Notes: generated by a model from the letters alone, not told the origin. 64,000 bases of DNA from Gammaproteobacteria bacterium (GCA_021151625.1 JAGKWY010000004.1:36057-100056); one strand, 5' to 3'; numbered from the stretch's first letter, positions 54,009 to 63,155 are shown. Translations and numbers: made by a program.

Positions 54009-56987
54009 ATGACAAATGATCCGTCGAAAACAAACCAGGATAAATCTCTAAATACTTCCTGCAGCAATCCCAATGAATCCCTCGTGAACATGTTCGTCAA
54101 TACTGTACAAAAAAGACGTATAGACAGTGGCCAATGTCCGGCGTTGCGCCCGGTATTTCTGAAGCCGCATGGAATCGCCCAGGGGATTTTTAAAATCAAA
54201 CCTGATTTACCCGCGAATCTCGCCGTGGGTTTATTTGCAGGATTCGAATATCCATTGTGGGCCCGATTTTCATCGGATACCGTTCCGACTTCAAATGATT
54301 TCAAAACCACCTGTGGTATCGGGCTCAAGTTATTTAATACACCAACACCCAAAATATTCGGTCAACCGGAAGAAACCACATTCGATTTTATTCTGCAAAA
54401 TTATCCGGTTTTTTTTGTTGATACCGCAAAAGACATGTGTGAATTCACGAGGGCCGGTGTAATCGAGGGAGATTACGATCGTTATCTGAGCAAGCACCCG
54501 CGGACACAAAAAATACTTGATGAAATGGCGCAACCAGTAGGTTCAGTGTTGGCCATTTCCTATTGGGCAATTTTGCCCTTCGCATTCGGCCCACACCAAT
54601 TCGTTAAATATTTGCTCAGACCAACCCTGACCGACAAACCGCCACAATCAGCACCGACTGACCCCACCTATCTCGGCCAGGAAATGGCTGCGCGATTGGC
54701 AAAGGAATCTGTCACTTTCGAATTTTGCATACAACTGCGAACGAATCAGGACACCATGCCATTGGATGAAGCTACGGTCGCATGGCCCGAAACGGAAAGT
54801 CCATTTATTCCGGTGGCGGATGTGCATTTTCCACAACAGGACATATTGGCCCGAGGCCAACCGGCCTATGGCGAAAACCTCAGTATGAATATCTGGCGCG
54901 TAACAGAAGATCACCGCCCCCAGGGCTCCATTGCCGAGGTCCGCAAAGCTGTCTACGCGGCTTCTGCTGAACAACGCCGCAACGCCAATGGTGTGCCCAA
55001 CGGCGAACCCGCATCGGCAAAGCCGGCTGATGTACTTCCCCCCTGCAAGGATCAAGTCATTGTGCGTGCGGCAATTCACCCTGGCATAGGTGTGGCAAGG
55101 GTCGGTAATGCAGAAACGGATTTTTTTATTGGGCCAGAAGTGACTACTCCTCCCGCTGCTCCTCAGGGTTTCTACCGCACTGCGCAAGGTTCGCTAAAAC
55201 GCCAGGCTGCGCGCTTCCGTATTTACGGCTATAACGCTGCAGGTGATGTGGTGCGTGAGTTGATCAGCGATAATGCAGAAATCCAATGGAATGTCCATGT
55301 CGCCAACCGCAAGGCGGACTGGTTTTACTTTATCACTGCCATGGACATCCCGGAGACAGCAAACCAGGTACTTAATCGGCGCAATACAGACATTAAGGGC
55401 TCTGCACGGGCAGGTTTGGTCATAGATCCTGGCGTGCGCTCCATTAGCGGCAACTCTACCAGTGGGCCGCAATACCGCTTCGACAGCGGTAAATTCAAAG
55501 ACGTGACAGTCGACCTGGGTGAATTGCAAACCGATGCTAACGGCCGCTTGCTGTTTCTCGGCGGGCGAGGCAAATCCGCATCGCCTTCGGGCAAACCGCC
55601 ATTCGACACGGCCAACCCTGATTCCTTCAACAATGCAGCAGACTGGTATGACGATATGTCGGACGGGCCGGTGAATGCCACCGTGAGTATCAACGGAAAA
55701 ACCATTCCTGTGGATGGATCCTGGGTGATATGTGCCCCACCTAACTATGCACCCGATGTGATCGGCTGGCGCACCATGTACGATTTGATGATTGATGTTT
55801 ATACCCAAAACGGATGGTTGCCGGTACCCGCTGTCACATCGTTCAGCAAGGATGTACTGCCACAATTGCAGCGCCTGGCCAACCTTCAATGGGTCAATAA
55901 AGGTTTTGCCACTTTATTTGGCAAAGGTTGCCCGATGGATTTCGAAAGCCAGGCCTTTATCGCCAAACTCGCACAAAAACCGGCAAACGTGAATGATGAT
56001 GCTTATGGCGAGTTGCGCCGACAGCTACTGAACACTTTCCGCCCTTACCAGCCCAAAATCAATGATCCTCGCCTGTGGCCCTGGATTTATGGCGACGATT
56101 TTGGTGGCGACTTGTTTCAGGATTCCCCCAATACCATGCTTGCCTTACCTTCGCTGCAGCAAATGCACCTGCAACGCTGGGCGGCGGGGAAATTCGATAA
56201 CGACTGGCAGCCAGATCAAAAACCGCCGCAACAACTCAGCGATGTGCCTCTGGCGGAACAGCCCGCGATGCTCGATCAAGCAGCCATGCATTTCTGCCTG
56301 GCAGATGCGTTCCATCCCGGCTGCGAAATGACCTGGCCAATGCGCCACGCCAGCCTCTACCGCCAACCATTCCGTATCCGTGAAAATCCACGGCTGGAAA
56401 ACCCCAATGAATGGGGGTCAACCCTCAACCAACAGGAAGCCCTCGCACCCGATGGCCCAGTTTACGCCCAGGTGGCCGGTGGTATTACGCGCTGGATGGG
56501 ACTGCCGTGGCAGGGCGACACGGCCTATTGTCGCTCCGGTTACGATCCTGAGTACGACTCGTTCGTACCAACGTTTTGGCCAGCACGTGTACCCAACTGG
56601 GTTTTGACCGAGAACGACTATCAGATTGTCATCGATGAATGCCGTCCCCGTAACGAGCGTATTGCCGCATACAGCCGACGAGAGAGTTGGAACCGCTTTA
56701 TCGACACTGCCCAAAAAATTCCCGCGATCATGGAAAAAATGATCGCCGATTTCGGTAAACAAGGGATTATCGAGGCCCGCCCCGGCGTCCCGAATGATCC
56801 GGATTTCCCCTCAGTAATTTATGTGGAAAATGTGGCTTACACCGAAACGCCAAAATTACTGGCTGCCGCTCTGGTTCACGCGGAAGCAGGAACAAGGGAA
56901 AGTAAAATCCGCCAAGCCGGCTGGGCCAGTGAACAGCACTTGCAGGATGCCATCCGTCTACGCCAGCGCAAACGGGTAGATGAGTAA
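54009..56987 (+). CDS. Catalase-like domain fused to a LodA-type (CTQ) amino-acid oxidase
   Basis: 992 residues from ATG 54009 (GAGG eight bases upstream; ATG 53985 and 54003 are alternatives). N-terminal 1-345 is catalase-like (GIFKIKPDLPANLAVGLFAG, WARFSSDT, NYPVFFVDTAKD), but the RPxHxKxHG segment reads RPVFLKPHG, so Phe50 replaces the usual distal His. From about 353 (IHPGIGVARVGNAETDFFIG) it is LodA-like, with the tryptophylquinone pair Cys of HPGCEMTWP (about 772) and Trp of GLPWQGD (about 833). LodA-type enzymes oxidise amino acids and release H2O2. LodB follows directly. Confidence 0.87.
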   Translation: MTNDPSKTNQDKSLNTSCSNPNESLVNMFVNTVQKRRIDSGQCPALRPVFLKPHGIAQGIFKIKPDLPANLAVGLFAGFEYPLWARFSSDTVPTSNDFKTTCGIGLKLFNTPTPKIFGQPEETTFDFILQNYPVFFVDTAKDMCEFTRAGVIEGDYDRYLSKHPRTQKILDEMAQPVGSVLAISYWAILPFAFGPHQFVKYLLRPTLTDKPPQSAPTDPTYLGQEMAARLAKESVTFEFCIQLRTNQDTMPLDEATVAWPETESPFIPVADVHFPQQDILARGQPAYGENLSMNIWRVTEDHRPQGSIAEVRKAVYAASAEQRRNANGVPNGEPASAKPADVLPPCKDQVIVRAAIHPGIGVARVGNAETDFFIGPEVTTPPAAPQGFYRTAQGSLKRQAARFRIYGYNAAGDVVRELISDNAEIQWNVHVANRKADWFYFITAMDIPETANQVLNRRNTDIKGSARAGLVIDPGVRSISGNSTSGPQYRFDSGKFKDVTVDLGELQTDANGRLLFLGGRGKSASPSGKPPFDTANPDSFNNAADWYDDMSDGPVNATVSINGKTIPVDGSWVICAPPNYAPDVIGWRTMYDLMIDVYTQNGWLPVPAVTSFSKDVLPQLQRLANLQWVNKGFATLFGKGCPMDFESQAFIAKLAQKPANVNDDAYGELRRQLLNTFRPYQPKINDPRLWPWIYGDDFGGDLFQDSPNTMLALPSLQQMHLQRWAAGKFDNDWQPDQKPPQQLSDVPLAEQPAMLDQAAMHFCLADAFHPGCEMTWPMRHASLYRQPFRIRENPRLENPNEWGSTLNQQEALAPDGPVYAQVAGGITRWMGLPWQGDTAYCRSGYDPEYDSFVPTFWPARVPNWVLTENDYQIVIDECRPRNERIAAYSRRESWNRFIDTAQKIPAIMEKMIADFGKQGIIEARPGVPNDPDFPSVIYVENVAYTETPKLLAAALVHAEAGTRESKIRQAGWASEQHLQDAIRLRQRKRVDE

Positions 56988-58085
56988 ATGCGCAACCGCT
57001 TTTTTGACGTGGTTGTACTCGGAGCAGGCCCGGCAGGGATGCTGGTCGCCATGTGTCTCGCACGCGCGGGCAAAAAAGTCGCACTACTGGATCGCCTCGC
57101 CGGGCAACATCAACCGCCGGAATACACCAAGGTGGGTGAGTCAGTTCCTGCTGCCATTGATGTTTTTTTGCGAAAGCTAAACCTCAATCCCATAGATACC
57201 ACCATCCACCAACCGATACCCGGAAGTGACTCCTTCTGGGCAGGGGAACAGTTGCAACAGGATTCCATACAACATGCCCAAGGCATGGGCTGGCGATTGG
57301 ATCGCATCGAATTTGAAAAGGATTTATTACGGCAGGCACTGCAAAATGGTGTGGAATTACTGCCAGCGTTGCTTCATAGCTGTCATTACGATGGAACAAG
57401 GTGGCAGTTAAAAATCGATACCAATGAATGTATCGAAAGCGAATTTACCATCGATGCCAGTGGCCGTACTGCAGTATTGGCCCGCAAATCAGGGAGCGTG
57501 CGGACAAAAGGTCCTCCATTGGTCGCTCTTTGGGCTGTCGGCCAACCCGTTGAGACTTACACGGCACAAACCCTTACCGAAAGCCAGGCTAACGGCTGGT
57601 GGTACGCGGCTCACTTACCGAACGGGCGCCCCCTCGCTATTTTCCACACCAGTGCCCGATATGCCGCCGTGCTAAGTCAGCAACCCAAAAAGTGGTGGGA
57701 GCAATTTCGCAGCACATCTTTACTACAGAAAGAAATCAACGCACATACGCTGGAAAATGTGAAATTCAATATAAATGAAGCACGCACAATCGTATTACAA
57801 AAACCTTATGGCGATGATTGGGCGGCTTGTGGTGATGCGGCACTGAGTTTCGATCCACTCTCCTCTCAGGGCATTTTTAACGCTCTAGCAAGCGCACATA
57901 TGTTATCGCAAGCAATTTTAAGCCCTGATCGTTATGTCGCAATGCAAGGTTACGGAGAGAAACTAAAAAATATTGCAGAAATATATCAACAGCGACGATT
58001 GCAGTATTACCGAAGAGCTTATGAGTTTTACAGGACTGAATTTTGGGAAGAGCAACTAGGGGGGGCATATCAAGCAGCTTCCTAA
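56988..58085 (+). CDS. lodB: LodB-like flavoprotein (cofactor maturation of LodA)
   Basis: 365 residues; starts one base after the LodA stop. FAD-binding GxGxxG in VVVLGAGPAGMLVA, KVGESVP, and the second FAD motif CGDAALSFDPLSSQG match flavin monooxygenase-like LodB/GoxB. In Marinomonas LodB is needed to make the cysteine tryptophylquinone cofactor of LodA. Pairing and order support the same job here. Confidence 0.88.
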   Translation: MRNRFFDVVVLGAGPAGMLVAMCLARAGKKVALLDRLAGQHQPPEYTKVGESVPAAIDVFLRKLNLNPIDTTIHQPIPGSDSFWAGEQLQQDSIQHAQGMGWRLDRIEFEKDLLRQALQNGVELLPALLHSCHYDGTRWQLKIDTNECIESEFTIDASGRTAVLARKSGSVRTKGPPLVALWAVGQPVETYTAQTLTESQANGWWYAAHLPNGRPLAIFHTSARYAAVLSQQPKKWWEQFRSTSLLQKEINAHTLENVKFNINEARTIVLQKPYGDDWAACGDAALSFDPLSSQGIFNALASAHMLSQAILSPDRYVAMQGYGEKLKNIAEIYQQRRLQYYRRAYEFYRTEFWEEQLGGAYQAAS

Positions 58086-58362
58086 AATCAAACTCAATCA
58101 AGAACTTTCTGCTTTCTCTGGTATCCGAGAAGACTTAGTGGTAAGCCATATTATGGGGAAGTTGCTCGTTCATCATAGCCGGAACGTCTTTGCCTCACCA
58201 GTAGAACAGGTTAACAATCTTTGGAGCAAATGGCGTGTCTTATTTGCGGATAGGTTGAGCCTAATGATTTTTTCAGCAGGTGGGGCTAGCGTTCTAGCTG
58301 GCGATCAAGATACGTTTGCAAAATATAAAGTCCCATTATCCCTTGCACATCTATTAAGTTAA
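58086..58362 (+). pseudogene. Gene remnant after lodB
   Basis: A frame from about 58081 reads LNQELSAFSGIREDLVVSHI and then LWSKWRVLFADRLSLMIFSA, ending at 58362. It has no credible start or ribosome site and overlaps the convergent antitoxin gene, so it looks like the end of a truncated gene. Confidence 0.3.
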
Positions 58363-58684
58363 CCGGGGTGCTTTCTTTGAGTGCGCAATTAGGCGTCTTC
58401 ATCCAGGAGTACGCCAATTCGCGATGGTGAGGAAATAGCAGGCGCGGGGATTTATGGATGCTCAATAATATCGCGGCACGTTCCAACTTATCGCGATCAT
58501 TAATCAATGGCTTGCCTTGACGATAGCGACTCAGTAGGGATCTATTGGTCTCAGGAACACCAAGCAAGCACAGTTGCTCCCTAACCGAAAGATCCCAATG
58601 ATCGAAAAGCGCCATTAACATTCTGCTAATACGGCTCCGATTGTGCTCAGAAAGTGTTTGCAGGTTATCTATGATCATCACCAC
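58286..58684 (-). CDS. Xre/MbcA/ParS-like antitoxin, second copy
   Basis: 132 residues. N-terminal helix-turn-helix-like part (SVREQLCLLGVPETNRSLLSR) and C-terminal toxin-binding region WMKTPNCALKESTPVNLIDV. This is the MbcA layout, normally paired with a RES toxin. No RES gene adjoins it; an HNH nuclease gene lies 27 bp upstream on the same strand, a possible partner. Confidence 0.68.
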   Translation of the reverse strand: MVMIIDNLQTLSEHNRSRISRMLMALFDHWDLSVREQLCLLGVPETNRSLLSRYRQGKPLINDRDKLERAAILLSIHKSPRLLFPHHRELAYSWMKTPNCALKESTPVNLIDVQGIMGLYILQTYLDRQLER

Positions 58685-58711
58685 TTAGGCGCTATGCGGC
58701 ACTACAATCTT

Positions 58712-59203
58712 TCAATAGGCGTCATTGATTGACCGGACATTACGAATTGTAATTCTTTCGGACAAATGAGAGTGTATATGAGCAGCATATATTTGCTTTG
58801 CCCTTTCAAAGTCGATATCACAATCCCGGATTTTATCGTTATGCCTTGCCAAAATTAGGCATTCGCGCATTTCGCTGGGTGAAAAAGAGAATTCCCCTGT
58901 GATTCCTACTTTTCGCTTCAATCGTGCGTCCAAATAATTGCATGCCCCACAAACGAGCGTAGAGGGAAAGCGACCTCCGCCTATTTCCGCACCATGATCG
59001 TGGTGCGTGTGGATTCCGGCTTTCCAGCCAATATTTCCGTAGCGAATGGCATTGGATCCAACACGTCTGCCCCATTGCAATATTTGACGTTTATTCCTAC
59101 TGCATACCGGGCATTGCCACTCGTGGCCAAGCTTTCTCCACTTTACATTGCAATGCATACCGTCGTAAGCGGCGTATTCTTCATCGGTTGGGTATCGGAT
59201 CAT
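58712..59203 (-). CDS. HNH endonuclease-like protein
   Basis: 163 residues from ATG 59203 (the longer frame to 59308 would overlap the next gene). WQCPVCSRNK, GIHTHHDHGAEIGGG and TLVCGACNYLD give the Cys-His-Cys arrangement of zinc-containing HNH nucleases. Lies between the XseA-like gene and the MbcA-like antitoxin on the same strand, so the three may form a unit. Confidence 0.72.
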   Translation of the reverse strand: MIRYPTDEEYAAYDGMHCNVKWRKLGHEWQCPVCSRNKRQILQWGRRVGSNAIRYGNIGWKAGIHTHHDHGAEIGGGRFPSTLVCGACNYLDARLKRKVGITGEFSFSPSEMRECLILARHNDKIRDCDIDFERAKQIYAAHIHSHLSERITIRNVRSINDAY

Positions 59204-59231
59204 GTGGGGTCTCTGGATTAGGCGTCGTTGG

Positions 59232-60212
59232 TTAGGAGAGAGCGATGACAAGCAGGTATACCAAGAATGAGCATGCACCAAAAACTGCAATGATTTTGAC
59301 CCAGTCATGATCCGAACGGGTAGAAGCAGGAATCGATTGAGTGGTGTTGGCCAGCAGAATATATTCCTGCTTTAACCGGGAATATTCAGCCTCCATTTCC
59401 TTGAATCGCCTTTTGCCACTCAATATCGAATTTAATGCTGAACCAAAAGCAGTGGGTGTTGGGAAGGCGGCGTCAGCATACTGGTCTGCTAACGTTCTGG
59501 AATGGCTGTGTCCTAATGCAGTGTAAAAGGGAGTGTCGTAATGCATTAAAAATGAAATGACCTCAGGATCGTTCCATATTTCCATCGTATTATCATCGCC
59601 GCCGCGGACAATAACGAATGCTTGAAAATTGTAGGGTTCAGCTTCTCTTATATCACTTAACAACGTATCAGCCCGGCCCACACGAATGACCGCTTGGCGA
59701 ATGCTCTTTGCTGTGGCGTTATCCACTTGGCTGAGCACATCGTTAATCCCTGTTTCTGTCCCTAGCAATAGTAGGGAGTTGAGATTGTTGTCATCAATGG
59801 CGTTATCTAGGGTAATGAATCGCTTCTTTTTAGGAATTGACTGATGGATTGGGATCTTCCGTTCAGTGACTTCCCAAGAGCCGACAATGTTGCCGTGGAT
59901 ACAGCATTCTAACCCAACAAAAAAAGTGCTTGGTTTAAGATATAGAAGTCCCTCGACCAGAATTGACTCGTTTTCATAAATGTCCCGAGTGTTGTCACAT
60001 TTAACTGAAATGCTAAATTCCTGATCTTTCAAAGTCAGATAGGTCGCTGTTTTATATCTACTGACTTTTATTACGACTCCCTTAACTCTGACGATTCCGT
60101 CTACGCGGGCGAACACTTTTTGCTGACTATGGATGCCAGCCTTAAGCAATAGTGCTTCGATGGAATAGCATGCAGTTGAAGGAGAGTCGGTACTTGGAAG
60201 TGTCATATCCAT
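59232..60212 (-). CDS. Membrane-anchored XseA-like protein, copy 2
   Basis: 326 residues from ATG 60212 (TTG 60236 also open). Same layout as 28469-29440: OB-like N terminus (VKGVVIKVSRYKTATYLTLK), D158 (GINDVLSQV), R203 (VRGGDD), H235 (LGHSHSRTLADQYAD), S238 in place of the catalytic-site Asp, and a C-terminal transmembrane helix (IIAVFGACSFLVYLLVIAL). The GHSHSRTLADQYAD block is identical in both copies, but the DNA differs a good deal, so they are old paralogues or separate gains. Confidence 0.75.
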   Translation of the reverse strand: MDMTLPSTDSPSTACYSIEALLLKAGIHSQQKVFARVDGIVRVKGVVIKVSRYKTATYLTLKDQEFSISVKCDNTRDIYENESILVEGLLYLKPSTFFVGLECCIHGNIVGSWEVTERKIPIHQSIPKKKRFITLDNAIDDNNLNSLLLLGTETGINDVLSQVDNATAKSIRQAVIRVGRADTLLSDIREAEPYNFQAFVIVRGGDDNTMEIWNDPEVISFLMHYDTPFYTALGHSHSRTLADQYADAAFPTPTAFGSALNSILSGKRRFKEMEAEYSRLKQEYILLANTTQSIPASTRSDHDWVKIIAVFGACSFLVYLLVIALS

Positions 60213-60365
60213 TTGTCTGAATCCTGGCTGTGGCAAAATGCGGCGAGAGTATATGAGAAACGTCAGATCAATTTCGGTTGGACGCCAGTGTTAGTGCGCC
60301 AAATTCATTGATCTGCGTCACGCTAAAGTGAATAACATGTTGAATAGTTGCCCCCGTGAGCGGCA

Positions 60366-62270
60366 TTAACCAAACAGCGTAGTTATATTTTTCAATATGT
60401 CCTCTGCCCATTCTTCAGGGTTAATCGCAATCTGTTGATTACTGGCTTGTTCATTTATGCCGCCTGTAGTGATCTCTTCCGATGTTGCTTTTTTGGGCAC
60501 CGCATAGGCATGCGTCAACCTTTCGAAGAAAAAGGAATCGAACAGATGCGTTGCAATTTTCGCATGCTTCGGTTTCCAATCCTTATTGCCAGGCGGCCAT
60601 CCGTTATGGGCTGCTGTGAGCTTAAGAAGACCTAAGAAATCTCCTTCGGTAAACTCGGCAGGGGGTTCGCTGATATTTCTGGACGTGATGGCGAGCGAAC
60701 TACGGCCCCTCTCGTCAGGGCGTAATTCCATTTCAACGAGATAAATATATTTATTAGGGATTTTGATCTGAGTCCAGACGACTTTCCTTGGCCGTCCTTC
60801 CGAGTCATTCTCATCGAGAAAGATCTTGTACCAGGAAAGATTTTTATCCATCACCGGAAAGGATGTCACTATTTCCCCGTCGATGCGCTCGTTATTTACA
60901 TACCCAAGTGTGGAAATTTCCCAACGAAATTTTTTAGATTTAATGCGTAAATGCTTAAGCATTTCGAGGAAAAGAGTTATGTCACGAGCGATTGGCTTCG
61001 CGGGTACATCGACATCATCAACACCTTGATTACCTGAGCCACCAGCCCCGCCTTTTCCGTCCTCAAATGTATGGCCGGTCACTTCTGCGTTGGATTGATA
61101 GGGTCGTCCATTAGCGTAATCACGGCCGTGGTACTGTCTTCGAAATTGTATTCGATTAACTTGATCAAAGAATGATGTGGGATTTCTCACGATGAGTCTG
61201 CCGAGGCCAGGATCTGCTGGATCGTCATTGATTTCGGCAGGATCCTCAATATCGGTTTTTGGTGGAAGAGGGGGGCGCCCTCCGCCACCTCCAGTACTCG
61301 ATCCTGGGTGTGGAGCACCGGCGCAGTTAACCGTTAAACCTCTAAAGCCTAACGGATGTGAACAGTTACGAATTTGATTAACGAAAATCGCCCATTCATC
61401 TTTAGCTGTTTTTGTATTTCGTAACGGTATTTTTTTACCGGCAAGATGTAGCGTTGTAACCCCATTGAATGGAAAGCGGGAATTGATATAAAGAGGTTGT
61501 GGGGCATGAGTGCTAGGGAATCGATTTAAAACGAGATGTTTATGAGGCCCATGGAAGGTTTCGCGTGCCTCATTAGATATGAGGGTTCTTGCATAAAGGC
61601 TCGCTTCCAATCGGGTTAGCGTTCCCGTCTTATCCTCAATGATTACTTCATCATTTTTCAGTTTGGCTTGTGTAATCAAGCTCGAAGTAGTTCCTGTTAA
61701 AGCATGAGCTAGTAGGCGAGATGAAGCGCCAACGTAATAACGGAACAGCTCAGCAGTTGGGATGATGAGCCATTTGATAGAAGTATTGTTGTAGCTAGGC
61801 ACGGGAACCAGCGCAAAGAGCGTTTGGTTCATATGCTTTAAATTGTCACCGTAGTTCAAATGAGTATCGGGCAGCAATGTATCGAAAGGGGCGAAAGCGG
61901 GATCAACTTTATTAGGGCGGGTGTAAACACAAGATCGAGTATCAATTGTGAACGCTAGATTTGAAGTGGGCGGAGAAATTGTTTTTTGTCCTCCCTCCCA
62001 TAGAGTACCTGGGGTAAAAAGGCGTAGCCACCCCGCGTGCCCGCTCATTGGGTAAACGTTCCCGGTGGGAGCATTAACCTGATCAGGGTTATCAATAAAC
62101 CCAGGTTTGATCTCAGAAAATAGGTAGGTAATTCTCGATCCCAGCAGTGCAGATGGACGGATAGTTCCGATGCCATCAACTCTCCAAATACCGGGCCGTT
62201 TCTTCAATCTTCCGCAAATATATCGCGCCAAAAAAAATATCCATTTCCAAATTTCCTTATTTATTACCAT
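60366..62270 (-). CDS. TnsE-like transposition protein (diverged)
   Basis: 634 residues. Two regions resemble Tn7 TnsE: IPTAELFRYYVGASSRLLA, and the C-terminal set LFLEMLKHLRIKSKKFRWEI, PRKVVWTQIKIPNKYIYLVE, HLFDSFFFERL and PEEWAEDIL. A Gly/Pro-rich linker (SSTGGGGGRPPLPP) divides the halves. TnsE directs Tn7 to replicating DNA such as conjugal plasmids. The ATG is only 38 bases from the transposon end, so no ordinary promoter fits inside the element, or the true start is later. The call rests on pattern similarity by eye. Confidence 0.5.
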   Translation of the reverse strand: MVINKEIWKWIFFLARYICGRLKKRPGIWRVDGIGTIRPSALLGSRITYLFSEIKPGFIDNPDQVNAPTGNVYPMSGHAGWLRLFTPGTLWEGGQKTISPPTSNLAFTIDTRSCVYTRPNKVDPAFAPFDTLLPDTHLNYGDNLKHMNQTLFALVPVPSYNNTSIKWLIIPTAELFRYYVGASSRLLAHALTGTTSSLITQAKLKNDEVIIEDKTGTLTRLEASLYARTLISNEARETFHGPHKHLVLNRFPSTHAPQPLYINSRFPFNGVTTLHLAGKKIPLRNTKTAKDEWAIFVNQIRNCSHPLGFRGLTVNCAGAPHPGSSTGGGGGRPPLPPKTDIEDPAEINDDPADPGLGRLIVRNPTSFFDQVNRIQFRRQYHGRDYANGRPYQSNAEVTGHTFEDGKGGAGGSGNQGVDDVDVPAKPIARDITLFLEMLKHLRIKSKKFRWEISTLGYVNNERIDGEIVTSFPVMDKNLSWYKIFLDENDSEGRPRKVVWTQIKIPNKYIYLVEMELRPDERGRSSLAITSRNISEPPAEFTEGDFLGLLKLTAAHNGWPPGNKDWKPKHAKIATHLFDSFFFERLTHAYAVPKKATSEEITTGGINEQASNQQIAINPEEWAEDILKNITTLFG

Positions 62271-62279
62271 ATAGCGATG

Positions 62280-62308
62280 GACACTAGCAATTAATTAAAG
62301 AATTTACA
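62280..62308. repeat. Transposon right end
   Basis: Inward from 62308 it reads TGTAAATTCTTTAATTAATTGCTAG. The terminal TGTAA pairs with the left end, and TTAATTGCTAGTG matches the repeats at 6619 and 6658. Confidence 0.8.
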
Positions 62309-62313
62309 CTCCC
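62309..62313. repeat. Target-site duplication, right copy (ctccc)
   Basis: Identical to 6601-6605, on the outer side of the right end. Confidence 0.9.
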
Positions 62314-63155
62314 CCCACCAGTGCTATGGCCGACGCGGTGTGGTGCGGGGCGCGAAAGGGCCTTTGGCGCCATTGGTAATCCTTGGCTTGGGCTGCTACC
62401 GAATAAATGGCCGCTACATCCAGCATTTCTCGCTCGCTCAAACCGGGTAATAGGCCGGGCAAACGACTGGCTAGCATGGTTTTACCCGTCCCCGGTGGAC
62501 CGTAAAACAACAGGTTATGGCCACCGCTGGCGGCAATTTCCAGGGCGCGTTTGGCGTGAGATTGACCTTTAACATCGAGTATATCCAGTGGATCGACTGC
62601 GGATCGAAAACCTTCCTGATCGGCAATTGCCTGTTTTAACGGCTCGCGTTGGTGCAGATGAGCGCATACCTGAAGAAGATTTGCTGCACCAAATACGCGC
62701 GTAATACTGCTTAAAGCGGCTTCGCCACTGCTGGCTGTGCTAATAATCAAGTCACGATTGGCATCACCACTGGCCAGCGCGGCGGGAAGTGCTGCACTAA
62801 TTGGGCGCAATTCACCCGAGAGGGCCAGTTCACCCAGAAATTCATGGCGCTCAAGTTGCTCTGGGGGAATCTGCCCGGAGGCGGCGAGAATTCCCAGCGC
62901 AATCGCCAGATCATAGCGTCCCCCCTCTTTTGGGAGATCAGCCGGTGCGAGGTTGACGGTAATACGCTGGGCGGGAAATTCCAGGTGGCTGTTGATAATG
63001 GCGCTGCGAACCCGGTCTTTGCTTTCTTTCACTGCAGTTTCAGGCAGGCCGACAATTGATAGACCGGGCAAACCATTGGAAATATGAACTTCGACAGTAA
63101 CCAGGGGGGCATTGATTCCCAGCTTGGCGCGGGAATAGATAATAGCGAGAGACAT
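62309..63155 (-). pseudogene. comM: comM 5' fragment, cut by the transposon
   Basis: First 282 codons of ComM, beginning MSLAIIYSRAKLGINAPLV. Contains the Lon-like N-terminal domain (NGLPGLSIVGLPETAVKESK), Walker A YGPPGTGKTML and RPFRAPHHTASAIALVGG, after which the frame runs into the transposon and stops at once. Walker B and the C-terminal region are at 5939-6605. Loss of ComM would be expected to lower natural transformation with chromosomal DNA. Confidence 0.94.

Larger units (their letters stand above)
6606..62308. mobile_element. Tn7-like transposon inserted in comM (55.7 kb)
   Basis: Bounds follow from the sequence: TGTAATTTCC at the left, and TGTAAATTCT when read inward from the right, each next to ctccc. 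The element carries tnsA, tnsB, tnsC and tniQ at its left end and a TnsE-like gene at the right end. About 40 cargo genes lie between. AbaR/Tn6022 elements of Acinetobacter are known to use comM, so this belongs to that broad group by target and gene set. No antibiotic-resistance gene was recognised. Single-copy core genes and both intact ends suggest it could still move. Confidence 0.92.

Noticed and set aside
55194..55889. 231-codon minus-strand frame inside the LodA-fusion gene
   Set aside because: Lies opposite a gene with clear family motifs; GC-rich codon structure gives long shadow frames.
6606..62308. Antibiotic-resistance cargo as in AbaR islands
   Set aside because: No beta-lactamase, aminoglycoside-modifying, efflux or sul-type gene was recognised.
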